From positions 1-64,000 of the forward strand of contig NZ_FONX01000007.1 in the NCBI RefSeq assembly GCF_900113035.1: DNA of 64,000 nucleotides, given 5' to 3'. The notes below the pieces were generated by a model. It had not been told where the DNA came from, did no database searches, and worked only from the letters and a program-made list of their open reading frames with translations. Below, one piece after another: positions 1 to 8,809 of the stretch (positions are counted from its first letter, which is position 1; every line of letters begins with the position of its first letter). Source of the DNA: Paracidovorax wautersii. GTDB taxonomy: Bacteria > Pseudomonadota > Gammaproteobacteria > Burkholderiales > Burkholderiaceae_C. The position numbers and the translations under genes are program-made.

Positions 1-453
1 TGGGCTTTCTCCGTGCGAGGGCCGAGCGCAGCGATGGCCCGACTGGTTCCCCACTCCCTTCTGTGCGTGCCGAGAAGCGCAGGGCGGCGGGTGCGTGCGT
101 GTGCCGAAGGACACACGCACTTCGTGCTCTGACTTGCCGCAGCTGTCCGAACGGAGCGCACGCAGTGCGCGCAGTGAGTTCTGCGGCAGCACCCGCCGAC
201 CGAGCATCGCAGGTTGCCCGTAGCGCAGCGGAGGGACACGCACAGCAGGGGCGCCTTTCTTTGGGGTACTTTTCTTTGGCGAAGCAAAGAAAAGTACCTC
301 GCCCGCCGGGGCGAGACCCGGCCCCGGAAAGCAATCTCTCAGCCCAAGTCGCCACGACCCCGTAGCGCCCAAAGAGCAAAACAACTCAACTATCAAAAAG
401 ATAGCAAAGAGCGCGCAGAGAACAAGCGCTACCAGCCCAAAACACCACAAACC
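1..453. repeat. Repeat-rich non-coding leader upstream of urtE
   Basis: No convincing gene is seen here. The stretch holds several self-complementary pieces. The clearest is a 13-bp perfect inverted repeat, GGTACTTTTCTTT at 265-277 against its complement at 286-298 with an 8-nt loop. A small CTATC/GATAG hairpin lies at 390-404. Tracts such as CTGCCGCAG and GTGCGTGCGTGTGC come earlier. Such elements are typical of dispersed intergenic repeats in Comamonadaceae (family-level recollection, not checked). urtE is normally packed directly behind urtD, so at least 450 bp of repeat DNA before urtE is unusual. Confidence 0.6.
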
Positions 454-1158
454 ATGCTCACCGTCCAAAACCTCCACCAGTACTACGGCGGCTCCCACAT
501 CCTCCGCGACGTGAGCCTCACCGCCGCCCCCGGCAAGGTCACCGTCCTGCTCGGCCGCAACGGCGTCGGCAAGACCACGCTGCTCAAGAGCCTGATGGGC
601 CTGGTGCCCATCAAGAGCGGCACCATCACCTTCGACGGCCAGCCCATCCAGGGCAAGACGCCCTACGAGCGCGCCCGTGCCGGCATCGGCTTCGTGCCGC
701 AGGGCCGCGAGATCTTCGGGCGGCTCACGGTGGAGGAGAACCTGCGCATGGGCCTGGCCTACAAGAGCGCTTCCACGCCCGTGCCGGAGCACCTCTACAC
801 GCTGTTTCCCGTGCTCAAGCAGATGCTCGGCCGCCGCGGCGGGGACCTGTCCGGCGGGCAGCAGCAGCAGCTGGCCATCGCCCGGGCGCTGGCGCCCAGC
901 CCGCGCCTGCTGATCCTTGACGAGCCCACCGAAGGCATCCAGCCCAGCATCATCAAGGACATCGGCCGCGTGATCCGCCGCCTGGCCGACGAGGGGCTGG
1001 ACGGCCACCCCGTCGCGGTGCTGCTGTGCGAGCAGTACTACGACTTCGCCGAAGAGCTGGCCGACGAATACCTGGTGATGGAGCGCGGCGAAGTCATCGC
1101 GCGCGGGCCGGGCAGCGAGATGAAGGAAAAAGGCATCCAGCGGCTGGTCGCCATCTGA
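454..1158 (+). CDS. urtE: Urea ABC transporter ATP-binding subunit UrtE
   Basis: This is a 234-residue cytoplasmic ABC ATPase, one of the two ATPases (with UrtD) that power the UrtABCDE high-affinity urea importer. Walker A GRNGVGKT is at residues 34-41, the LSGGQ signature at 132-136 and Walker B ending LDEP at about 155-158. The GRNGVGKTTLLKSLMGL stretch and the GGDLSGGQQQQL signature are characteristic of UrtE rather than the leucine-transporter homologue LivF. The ATG at 454 gives the usual MLTVQNLHQYYGGSHIL start; a longer open frame from 214 runs through repeat DNA and was not used. No urtD is visible upstream within the window, so it is unclear whether the gene is expressed with the rest of the transporter. 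Confidence 0.9.
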   Translation: MLTVQNLHQYYGGSHILRDVSLTAAPGKVTVLLGRNGVGKTTLLKSLMGLVPIKSGTITFDGQPIQGKTPYERARAGIGFVPQGREIFGRLTVEENLRMGLAYKSASTPVPEHLYTLFPVLKQMLGRRGGDLSGGQQQQLAIARALAPSPRLLILDEPTEGIQPSIIKDIGRVIRRLADEGLDGHPVAVLLCEQYYDFAEELADEYLVMERGEVIARGPGSEMKEKGIQRLVAI

Positions 1159-1277
1159 CGGGAAGCGCTCAGCCAAGCCAAGCCCGATCAGGCAGGCAGG
1201 CCGGCCGGCCAGCCAAGGCCGCCCTTCAGCGGAAGGAATGGCCGCGCAAGGGGCTCTGCCTGCGCCGGTGCGCCGCC

Positions 1278-1952
1278 ATGGCAGACTCAAGCCCCATGAC
1301 CGAGCCCACCCCCGCGCCCGCCCTGCTGGTCGCCGACGACCATCCCATGTTCCGTGCCGCCGTGCTGCACGTGCTGCACGAGCGCGTGCCGCAGTACCGC
1401 ACGCTGGAGGCGGTGAGCGCCGCATCGCTCGGCGCGGTGCTGCAGGAGCACCCGGAAGTGGAGCTGGTGCTGCTCGACCTGAGCATGCCGGGCACGCGGG
1501 GCTTCTCTGCGCTGCTGCATGTGCGCGGCGAATATCCGCAGCTGCCGGTGGTGGTGATCTCGTCGAACGACCATCCGCGCGTGATCCGGCGCGCGCAGCA
1601 GTTCGGCGCGGCGGGCTTCATCCCCAAGTCGGCGCCGGCCGAAACGCTGGGCGAGGCGGTGACGGCCGTGCTGGACGGCGGCAGCTGGTTTCCGCCGATG
1701 GAGGCCGAGCGTTCCGAGGCCGACGCCGAGCTGGCCGGCCGGCTCGCGCAGCTCACGCCGCAGCAGTTCCGCGTGCTGCTCTGCCTGGCCGACGGGCTGC
1801 TCAACAAGCAGATCGCGCACGAACTGGGCCTGGCCGAGAACACCGTCAAGGTGCATGTGACGGCCATCCTCAAGAAGCTCGAGTGCTACAGCCGCACCCA
1901 GGCGGCGGTGCTGGTCAAGAGCCTGGAGGCCGACGCCGACGCGCCGAATTGA
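1278..1952 (+). CDS. NarL/LuxR-family response regulator
   Basis: This 224-residue DNA-binding response regulator has an N-terminal receiver domain (about residues 14-130, acidic pair AD-D near 20 and phosphoacceptor Asp67 in LLDLSMPG) and a C-terminal LuxR-type helix-turn-helix (about 157-215, with QIAHELGLAENTVKVHV). The gene converges on the hybrid histidine kinase at 2030-4759, its likely partner. The start is ambiguous between ATG 1278 and ATG 1296; neither has a strong ribosome-binding site, and the longer form is given. The probable role is control of dicarboxylate or related carboxylate uptake, inferred from the DctB-like sensor domain of the kinase and the adjacent dctA. Confidence 0.8.
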   Translation: MADSSPMTEPTPAPALLVADDHPMFRAAVLHVLHERVPQYRTLEAVSAASLGAVLQEHPEVELVLLDLSMPGTRGFSALLHVRGEYPQLPVVVISSNDHPRVIRRAQQFGAAGFIPKSAPAETLGEAVTAVLDGGSWFPPMEAERSEADAELAGRLAQLTPQQFRVLLCLADGLLNKQIAHELGLAENTVKVHVTAILKKLECYSRTQAAVLVKSLEADADAPN

Positions 1953-2001
1953 ATCGGATCGGAGCGGATCGGATCGATTTGAATTTAGCTTGAAACCGGC
2001 C

Positions 2002-2026
2002 GCAGCCCAGGTGTTTCCTGGGCTGC
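2002..2026. terminator. Hairpin between convergent regulator and kinase genes
   Basis: GCAGCCCAGG (2002-2011) pairs perfectly with CCTGGGCTGC (2017-2026) around a TGTTT loop. It lies between two convergent genes, so it may end transcription in both directions. There is no clean T-run. The flanking GCTATGGATTTTGA sequence resembles the dispersed short repeats found elsewhere in the window. Confidence 0.5.
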
Positions 2027-2029
2027 CTG

Positions 2030-4759
2030 CTATGGATTTTGATTGTCCGGCGCGGTGGCCGCTTCGCGCGCGCTGTCGCGCAGCCGCAGCAGCGTCTGGC
2101 TCATGAGCGCCCGCAGCGCTGGTGCGCGCACCGGCTTGGCGAGAAAGCCCCAGCCGCGCTCGGCCGCCTGGCGGCGCAGCGTGGCGTCGCGCTCGGCCGT
2201 CACCAGGATGACGGCGGGCGCCTGGCCCCAGCGCTGGCACAGCTCGGCATACACGTCGGGGCCCTGGGGGCCCGTGCCCAGGTGCACGTCCAGCAGCACC
2301 AGCTGCGGCGCCTGTCCGGGGCGGGCCTCTGCCAGGGCCTGCGCCGCGCCGCCGGCCAGAGGCACCTGGCAGCCCCAGCGCTGCAGCAGGGCCTGGGTGG
2401 CGGCGCAGGTCTGGCCGTCGTCGTCGATCACCCAGGCGCTGCTGCCGTGCAGGGGTGCGTCGCCTTCCTGCTCGCGCGACGTGGCGGGCGCGCCCTGGCG
2501 CTGCATGGCGGCGGCATCGCCCAGCGGCACGCGCACCCAGAACACGCTGCCGCGGCCCAGCTGCGAACGCAGGCCCACCTCGTGCCCCAGCAGCCGGCCC
2601 AGCCGTTCGACGATGGCCAGGCCCAGGCCGGCGCCGCGGTCGCGCTCGTCGTTGCCTTCGTCCAGGCGGCGGAATTCCTCGAAGATCTCGCCCTGCAGCG
2701 CCTCGGGGATGCCCGGGCCCTGGTCGTGGACCTCGATGCGCACATGGCCGCCGCGCCCGTCCTGGCCCGCCTCGTGGCGGCAGCCGACCACGATGCGCCC
2801 GCGCCGGCTGTAGCGGATGGCGTTGGAGACGAAGTTCTGCACGATGCGGCGCAGCAGGTTCTCGTCGGTGCGCACCACGGCGCGCGTGGGCACGCAGCGC
2901 AGCTTCAGGCCCCGGCTGTCGGCCAGCACGCCGAAGTTGTGGCCCAGCACCTGCAAGAGCGGCCCGAGCGCCACGTCGCGGATGCGCACTTCCAGCTGGC
3001 CTGACTCCATGCGGGCGATGTCCAGCAGGCTATTGAGGATCGCGTCCTGCGAGGCGAGGGCGCCGTCGATGCTGTCGGCCGCATGCTGGGCCGCATCGCC
3101 GTGCAGGTGGCTGCGCAGCAGCGAGGTGAACATGCGCGCCGCGTTCAGCGGCTGCAGCAGGTCGTGCACGGCGGCGGCGACGAAGCGGCTCTTGTAGCGG
3201 TTGGCGCGCTCGGCTTCCTGGCGCGCGGCCTCCAGGTCGTGCGTGCGTTCGCGCACCCGCTGCTCCAGCGCGTCGGCCAGGGAGCGCAGCTCGCGCGCCG
3301 CGTTCTTGTAGCTGGTGATGTCGGCATAGCTGGTGACGAAGCCGCCGTCGGGCAGCGGGGTGCCGCGGATCTCCAGCACCGTGCCGTCGCCCTTGGCGCT
3401 TTCATGCAGGTGCGGCTGGCCGCTGCGCAAGTGCTGCAGGCGCCGGGCGATGGCCTCTTCGGCGGGCGGCGGGCCCAGCAGGCCGCGCCGGGCGTTGTGG
3501 CGCAGCAGGGCCTCGATGGGCTGGCCCACCGTCATCAGGTCGGCCGGGTAGCGAAAGAGCTGCACGTAGCGCGAGTTCCAGGCCACCAGCCGCAGCTGCG
3601 CGTCGATGATGACCACGCCCTGCGGCAGGTGCTCCAGGCTGCGCGCCAGGCCCATGTCGGTCTGCCGGGCGGCCTGCTGCGCGGCCTGCACGATGCCGTC
3701 CTTGGCCGAGCGCAGCTCCTGCGCATGCTGCTTGAGCACGGCTTCCAGCTCCTGGCGGCTGTGCTGGCGCAGCCGCGCCATGCGCTGGCGCTGGCGCACG
3801 AAGAGCACCAGCAGGCCCAGCGCCAGCCAGCTGCCGCCGCCCGCCGCCGCGGCCCAGCGGCTGTTGGCCACGCTGCTGTGCGTGTCGTGGATCAGGTGCA
3901 GCTGCCAGGCGGTGCCGGGCAGGGCCTGGGAATGCCAGAGCACCTGCCCGGGCAGCGGCGGGGCATCCATGCGCGCCAGCATGCCGCCGTCGTCCAGCCG
4001 CTCTTCGGTGCGGTAGGCGAGGGGCCTGAGCGGCTGGTCGGAATACTGGCGCGTGGCGGACAGCTCGCGGCGCTCCTGCGCGTCCAGCGGGTGCAGCAGC
4101 CGGTAGCGCCAGGCGTCCTGGCTGGCGAGGAAGACCACGCCGTGCGCGTCCGAGGCCAGCACCACGTCCGGCGTCTGCAGCCATTCGCGCTCCAGCTCGT
4201 GCAGCGCGATCTTGATCGCGACCAGGCCCAGCGTGCGGCCCTGGCGGTCCACGATGGCCTGGGAAAGGAAGTAGCCCGGCTCGCCGGTGGTCACGCCGAT
4301 GCCGTAGAAGCTGCCGCTGCCCTGCTCCAGCGCCTGCTGCACGTAGGGGCGGAAGCTGTAGTCCACGCCCACGTTGCTGGTGGACGCTCGCCAGTTGCTG
4401 GCGGCCACGGCGCGGCCCTGGCGGTCCAGCAGCGTGAGGGTGGAGGACTGGCTGGCGCCGTTGGCCTCTTCCAGCTTGCGGTTGAGCCGGTCGGTCTCGC
4501 TGGCCGAGAGCGGGTGGGTGAGGGCGGCGCGCAGCTGGTCGTCCAGCGCCAGCACCTCGGGCAGGGTGCGGTAGCGGTCGATGCGCTGGCCCAGGGTCTG
4601 GCCGTAGAGCGCCAATTGGCGCTGCACGGTGTCGCTCTCGTCGCGCAGCGAATGGCGCCAGGCGAGTTCTCCGGCCAGGAACATGCTGGCCGCCATGCCG
4701 CCGATGAGGGCGACCAGGGTCCAGAGCAGGCGGCGGTGGTTGGGATGGATCGGGCGCAC
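2030..4759 (-). CDS. Hybrid sensor histidine kinase with DctB-like Cache domain
   Basis: This 909-residue inner-membrane kinase has a first membrane helix at about 10-32, a large periplasmic sensor domain (about 35-300) and a second helix at about 305-322. A coiled region follows, then a PAS domain (about 370-485), HisKA with phosphoacceptor His532 (VHDLLQPLNAAR), an HATPase domain with the GAGLGLAIVERL box, and a C-terminal receiver domain (about 775-895, LLLDVHLG). The periplasmic motif with FRPYVQQAL and GVTTGEPGYFLSQAI closely recalls the C4-dicarboxylate sensor DctB. The start codon is GTG at 4759, placed so that the first membrane helix is intact. It converges on the NarL-type regulator and diverges from dctA, suggesting the pair senses dicarboxylates and controls that transporter. 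Confidence 0.85.
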   Translation of the reverse strand: MRPIHPNHRRLLWTLVALIGGMAASMFLAGELAWRHSLRDESDTVQRQLALYGQTLGQRIDRYRTLPEVLALDDQLRAALTHPLSASETDRLNRKLEEANGASQSSTLTLLDRQGRAVAASNWRASTSNVGVDYSFRPYVQQALEQGSGSFYGIGVTTGEPGYFLSQAIVDRQGRTLGLVAIKIALHELEREWLQTPDVVLASDAHGVVFLASQDAWRYRLLHPLDAQERRELSATRQYSDQPLRPLAYRTEERLDDGGMLARMDAPPLPGQVLWHSQALPGTAWQLHLIHDTHSSVANSRWAAAAGGGSWLALGLLVLFVRQRQRMARLRQHSRQELEAVLKQHAQELRSAKDGIVQAAQQAARQTDMGLARSLEHLPQGVVIIDAQLRLVAWNSRYVQLFRYPADLMTVGQPIEALLRHNARRGLLGPPPAEEAIARRLQHLRSGQPHLHESAKGDGTVLEIRGTPLPDGGFVTSYADITSYKNAARELRSLADALEQRVRERTHDLEAARQEAERANRYKSRFVAAAVHDLLQPLNAARMFTSLLRSHLHGDAAQHAADSIDGALASQDAILNSLLDIARMESGQLEVRIRDVALGPLLQVLGHNFGVLADSRGLKLRCVPTRAVVRTDENLLRRIVQNFVSNAIRYSRRGRIVVGCRHEAGQDGRGGHVRIEVHDQGPGIPEALQGEIFEEFRRLDEGNDERDRGAGLGLAIVERLGRLLGHEVGLRSQLGRGSVFWVRVPLGDAAAMQRQGAPATSREQEGDAPLHGSSAWVIDDDGQTCAATQALLQRWGCQVPLAGGAAQALAEARPGQAPQLVLLDVHLGTGPQGPDVYAELCQRWGQAPAVILVTAERDATLRRQAAERGWGFLAKPVRAPALRALMSQTLLRLRDSAREAATAPDNQNP

Positions 4760-4836
4760 GGGCCGGATTGTCCCCCGGCGGGCGCTGTCGCCAGGGCCGG
4801 GCGGCCCGGACGGGCGTTTTTGTGGTGCGCTCTTCT

Positions 4837-4850
4837 TAGGGGTTTCCCTA
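4837..4850. promoter_or_regulatory. Palindromic operator-like site upstream of dctA
   Basis: TAGGGGTTTCCCTA is a palindrome with TAGGG/CCCTA arms, about 136 bp before the dctA start and 78 bp from the kinase start on the other side. It belongs to the GGGwAAaCCC motif family found before other uptake genes here. A TAATAC hexamer 37-38 nt downstream (about 4888) could be a -10 box. The binding factor is unknown. Confidence 0.5.
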
Positions 4851-4985
4851 GGTTGGTGCGGCGCTCCAGAGGGAGGGCCGCAGAGCTAATACCAATGGGC
4901 TATCGGTCCCGGAATACCGTAGCAGTACAAATCGTAACCTTGGATGCACCCCGCTGGTGCACATCGCAGATCAGGAGACCGCCCC

Positions 4986-6329
4986 ATGCATGCCATTCCC
5001 GCCGCAGACCCCCACAGCCAGCCGCGCCTGCCTGTGCCTTTCTACCGCCAGCTGTACTTCCAGGTGGTGATCGCCATCGTCCTGGGCGTGCTGCTCGGGC
5101 ACTTCGAGCCGGCCTACGGCGCCGCGCTCAAGCCGCTGGGCGACGCCTTCATCAAGCTCATCAAGATGATCATCGCGCCGGTGATCTTCCTGACCATCGT
5201 CACCGGCATCGCCGGCATGACGCACCTGAGCAGCGTCAGCCGCGTGTTCGGCAAGGCCATGGCGTACTTCCTGACCTTCTCCACGCTGGCCCTGGTGGTC
5301 GGCCTGCTGGTGGCCAACGTGATGCAGCCGGGCGCCGGCATGCACATCAACCCGGCCGACCTGGACCAGAAGGAAGTCACCTCCTACGTCGCCAAGTCGC
5401 ATGACATGACCCTCACCGGCTTCGTCATGGACATCATCCCCAAGACCCTGGTCAGCCCCTTCATCGGTGACAACATCCTGCAGGTGCTGCTGGTGGCCGT
5501 GCTGTTCGGCGTGGCGCTGGCGCTGTCGGGCAATGCCGGCCGCCCGGTGCAGAACTTCCTGGAATCGCTGACGGTGCCCGTGTTCAAGGTGGTCCACATC
5601 GTCATGAAGTTCGCCCCCCTGGGTGCCTTCGGCGCCATGGCCTTCACCATCGGCAAGTTCGGCGTCGGCTCGCTGCTCAACCTGGCCGAACTGGTGGCCA
5701 CGTTCTACATCACCTCGCTGCTGTTCGTGCTGGTCGTGCTGGGCGCCGTCGCCCGCGCATGCGGCTTCTCGGTCCTCAAGCTGATCAAGTACCTGAAGGC
5801 CGAGCTGCTGCTGGTGCTGGGCACCTCCTCGTCCGAATCGGCACTGCCGTCGCTCATGGAGAAGATGGAACGCGCCGGCTGCCGCAAGTCCGTGGTCGGC
5901 CTGGTCGTGCCCACCGGCTACTCGTTCAACCTGGACGGCACCAACATCTACATGACGCTGGCGGCGCTCTTCATCGCCCAGGCCACCGACACGCACCTGA
6001 CGCTGGGCCACCAGATCGCCCTGCTGCTGGTCGCCATGCTGTCGTCCAAGGGCGCGGCCGGCGTGACCGGCGCCGGCTTCATCACCCTGGCCGCCACCCT
6101 GGCCGTGGTGCCCGAAGTGCCGGTGGCCGGCATGGCGCTGATCCTGGGCGTGGACCGCTTCATGAGCGAATGCCGTTCGCTGACCAACTTCATCGGCAAC
6201 GCCGTGGCCACCGTGGTCGTCTCCCGCTGGGAAAACGCCCTGGACCGCGACCGCCTGAACGCGGCCCTGGACGGCCAGCCGCTGCCCCCGCTGGTGACCG
6301 ACGACACCGTGCCGGCGCCGGCGGTCTGA
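4986..6329 (+). CDS. dctA: C4-dicarboxylate:cation symporter DctA
   Basis: This is a 447-residue inner-membrane symporter of the DAACS family that imports succinate, fumarate and malate with cations. Family signatures are the [15 protein letters not shown] re-entrant loop, the [23 protein letters not shown] helix and the [20 protein letters not shown] loop. The ATG at 4986 follows AGGAG at 4973-4977 with ideal spacing; the upstream in-frame ATG at 4944 lacks one. A strong terminator follows at 6366. A second dctA-type gene lies at 45794-47071, so the strain has at least two such symporters. Substrate preference cannot be read from sequence; glutamate or other dicarboxylates are possible. Confidence 0.9.
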   Translation: MHAIPAADPHSQPRLPVPFYRQLYFQVVIAIVLGVLLGHFEPAYGAALKPLGDAFIKLIKMIIAPVIFLTIVTGIAGMTHLSSVSRVFGKAMAYFLTFSTLALVVGLLVANVMQPGAGMHINPADLDQKEVTSYVAKSHDMTLTGFVMDIIPKTLVSPFIGDNILQVLLVAVLFGVALALSGNAGRPVQNFLESLTVPVFKVVHIVMKFAPLGAFGAMAFTIGKFGVGSLLNLAELVATFYITSLLFVLVVLGAVARACGFSVLKLIKYLKAELLLVLGTSSSESALPSLMEKMERAGCRKSVVGLVVPTGYSFNLDGTNIYMTLAALFIAQATDTHLTLGHQIALLLVAMLSSKGAAGVTGAGFITLAATLAVVPEVPVAGMALILGVDRFMSECRSLTNFIGNAVATVVVSRWENALDRDRLNAALDGQPLPPLVTDDTVPAPAV

Positions 6330-6365
6330 ATCCTTCGCCGCGCCGCCCGCCGGCGGTGAACACCG

Positions 6366-6401
6366 AAAAGCGGTGCAGCCTTTGCGGGCTGCACCGCTTT
6401 T
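6366..6401 (+). terminator. Rho-independent terminator after dctA
   Basis: AGCGGTGCAGCC (6369-6380) pairs perfectly with GGCTGCACCGCT (6387-6398) around a 6-nt loop, flanked by an A-run before and TTTT after. This is a classic intrinsic terminator, 37 bp past the dctA stop. Confidence 0.85.
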
Positions 6402-6499
6402 GCGTATCAGGCCCGGGGCGAAGGGCATGCTAAGGTCGGCCGTCCGGTCGCACCGCCGACCCCGAACCGCAACGCCGAACCCGCGCCGCGCCGCCTGCC

Positions 6500-7726
6500 A
6501 TGTCCTCCGCGCCTCTTCCTCCCGACTCCCTCGCTCCCGCAGCCTCCACCGAACACGACAGCCGCACGCTGCTGCGCGCCGTACTGGCGCTCGGCGTGGG
6601 CGGCTTTTCCATCGGCACCGGCGAATTCGTCATCATGGGCCTGCTGCCCGAGGTGGCGCGCGACATCGGTGTCTCCATCCCCGAAGCCGGCCACGTCATC
6701 AGCGCCTATGCGCTCGGCGTGGTGGTGGGCGCGCCCGTGCTTGCCGTGCTGGCCGCCGGCTGGGGCCGCCGGGCGCTGCTGATGGCGCTCATGGCCGTCT
6801 ATGCGCTGGGCAACTTCGCCTCGGCCATCGCGCCCACGTACCACTCGCTGGCCGCGATGCGCCTGCTGACGGGCCTGCCGCACGGCACCTATTTCGGCGT
6901 GGCGGCGCTGGTGGCTGCCTCGCTCGCGCCGCCCGGCAAGCGCGCGCGGGCCGTGGGGCTGGTGATGCTGGGCCTCACCAGCGCCACGCTGGTGGGCGTG
7001 CCCATCGCCGCCGCGCTGGGGCAGGTCTTCGGCTGGCGCGCCGCCTTCGTCTTCGTGGGGCTGATCGCCGTGCTGGCCGTGGCGCTCGTGCGCGGCGGCG
7101 TGCCGCACATTCCGGCGCCGCAGGGCGCCAGCCCGCTGCGCGAGCTGGGGGCGCTCAAGCGCAAGCAGGTCTGGCTCACGCTGGGCATCGCCGGCATCGG
7201 CTTCGGCGGCATGTTCGCGGTGTTCAGCTACATCAAGCCCACGCTGATCGAGGTGGCCGGCCTGCCGCTGTCCGGCGTGCCCTTCGTGCTGGCGCTCTTC
7301 GGCCTGGGCATGGTGGCGGGCAACCTGGTGGGCTCGCGCATGGCGGACAAGGCGCTCATGCGCACCATCGGCCAGCTGCTGGTGTGGTCGGCCGCCGTGC
7401 TGGTGTTCTTCGTCTTCGCCGCCCACCATGTGGCCACGGCGGCGGTGGCGACCTTCCTGCTCGGCACCGTGGTCGCCATCGGCCCGGCGCTGCAGATCCG
7501 CCTGATGGACGTGGCGGGCGAGGCGCAGACGCTGGCCGCTGCGCTCAACCACTCGGCCTTCAACGTGGCCAATGCCCTGGGCGCCTGGCTGGGCGGCCTG
7601 GCCATCGCGGCCGGCCTGGGCTGGACTTCGACCGGCTGGGTGGGCGTGGTGCTCAGCGTGGCCGGCATGGGCATCTTCGCCTGGTCGCTCGCGGCCGAGC
7701 GCTCCGATCGGGCCGCGCGGCGCTGA
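6500..7726 (+). CDS. MFS transporter, DHA1 drug/sugar efflux type
   Basis: This 408-residue major facilitator with 12 predicted membrane helices has a hydrophilic N-terminal tail of about 25 residues. The early FSIGTGEFVIMGLLPEVA motif and the loop after helix 2 fit the AraJ/YdhP (DHA1) group of arabinose or drug exporters. It stands alone between the dctA terminator and the convergent PAP2 gene, whose stop is only 7 bp away. The substrate is unknown. The start ATG at 6500 is the only one that keeps the first helix whole. Confidence 0.8.
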   Translation: MSSAPLPPDSLAPAASTEHDSRTLLRAVLALGVGGFSIGTGEFVIMGLLPEVARDIGVSIPEAGHVISAYALGVVVGAPVLAVLAAGWGRRALLMALMAVYALGNFASAIAPTYHSLAAMRLLTGLPHGTYFGVAALVAASLAPPGKRARAVGLVMLGLTSATLVGVPIAAALGQVFGWRAAFVFVGLIAVLAVALVRGGVPHIPAPQGASPLRELGALKRKQVWLTLGIAGIGFGGMFAVFSYIKPTLIEVAGLPLSGVPFVLALFGLGMVAGNLVGSRMADKALMRTIGQLLVWSAAVLVFFVFAAHHVATAAVATFLLGTVVAIGPALQIRLMDVAGEAQTLAAALNHSAFNVANALGAWLGGLAIAAGLGWTSTGWVGVVLSVAGMGIFAWSLAAERSDRAARR

Positions 7727-7733
7727 GCCGGCC

Positions 7734-8564
7734 TCAGGCCGCTGGCCTGCGCAGCCGGTGCCAGTGCGTGGCGCCGCGCAGCACCAGCAGGCAGCAGGCC
7801 AGCCAGGCGCTGCCGGTGATCCAGCCGGCCAGCACGTCGCTGGCGAAATGCACCTGCAGCACCACCCGGCTCCAGCCCACGGTGACGACGACGGCCGCCG
7901 CCAGCAGCAGGGCCGGCCGGTGCCAGCGCGCCGGCAGCAGCCGGAAGGCGAGGAAGGCCAGCATGCCGTAGGCCACCAGCGACGAGCTGCTGTGCCCGCT
8001 CGGAAAGCTGAAGCCTTCTGCCACCGCGATCTCGTGCGTGTGCACGGGCCGCACCCGCTCGAAGCTGTGCTTGAAGGCCCGCGTCAGCAGGCCATTGCCG
8101 GCCAGCGCCACCACCCAGCCGGTGGCCAGCATGCGGCGCCCGCGCAGCCAGAGGGCCACGGCGACCACCACGGCCAGCACGGCGAGCACGGCCGTATCGC
8201 CCAGGTGCGTGAGGCGCGCGAACAGCGTCAGCGTGAGCGTCGATGCGCTGGCGCGCAGGGTGGCGGCCAGGCTGTCGTCCAGCGCCGCCCAGGCGGTGGG
8301 CTGGCCCCAGGCGTCGGCCAGCAGCGCCAGCACATGGGCGCAGGCCCAGAGCAGCACGCCCGCTAGCGCCATGGTGGCGGCCAGCGCCACCGGGCCGGAA
8401 GGGCGGGGCAGGCGCGTGGCCCAGGGGGCGTAGTGGGGCGCTGCGCGCGTGCTGCCGGCATGCACCGCCCAGGCCAGGCCCAGCGCCAGCGCCAGCCCGG
8501 CCAGCCACACGGCGACGGGGTGCGTGCCGGCCCAGGCGCCCCAGGCGGCAGTGGTGGCGCTCAT
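7734..8564 (-). CDS. PAP2-family membrane phosphatase
   Basis: This is a 276-residue integral-membrane phosphatase with all three PAP2 motifs: K165..R172-P173 (KHSFERVRP), PSGH at 188-191 and SR...H...D at 232-243. Members dephosphorylate phosphatidic acid, undecaprenyl pyrophosphate or similar lipid phosphates at the periplasmic face. It is divergent from a DAGK-type lipid kinase at 8810, an arrangement that suggests opposing steps in lipid phosphate turnover. About six membrane segments are visible, two of them before the catalytic half. Confidence 0.85.
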   Translation of the reverse strand: MSATTAAWGAWAGTHPVAVWLAGLALALGLAWAVHAGSTRAAPHYAPWATRLPRPSGPVALAATMALAGVLLWACAHVLALLADAWGQPTAWAALDDSLAATLRASASTLTLTLFARLTHLGDTAVLAVLAVVVAVALWLRGRRMLATGWVVALAGNGLLTRAFKHSFERVRPVHTHEIAVAEGFSFPSGHSSSSLVAYGMLAFLAFRLLPARWHRPALLLAAAVVVTVGWSRVVLQVHFASDVLAGWITGSAWLACCLLVLRGATHWHRLRRPAA

Positions 8565-8809
8565 GGGCGGCCTCCGGCGAGGGGGCGCGAGGTGAAGGGC
8601 TGGGGCAGAAAGCGGAAGGAAGTCATCGGCATGCGGTGTCGGAAATCAGCCGGCCATTGTCCCCACGCGCTCGCCGGGCGCCGCTGGCCCCATGCGCCTC
8701 TGGGGGCATTTCGCGGCATTGGCTGACACGGGCTGGCGGCGCGCCGCAGTGCCGCGGGGCCTGGCGGGTTCCACAATCGGCCGCTGCCCGCACGCAAGGT
8801 GTTCACGAC

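Noticed and set aside
214-453. N-terminal extension of urtE
   Set aside because: The added residues come from repeat DNA with a hairpin, and UrtE proteins begin at MLxVxNLHQYYG.
4760-4985. Sigma-54 promoter for dctA
   Set aside because: No TGGC-N8-TGC element was seen in the gap; only the TAGGG/CCCTA palindrome and a TAATAC hexamer are visible.
3083-5404. Plus-strand open frame spanning the kinase gene and the start of dctA
   Set aside because: It overlaps two clear genes in other frames and has shadow-type composition with no recognisable domain.
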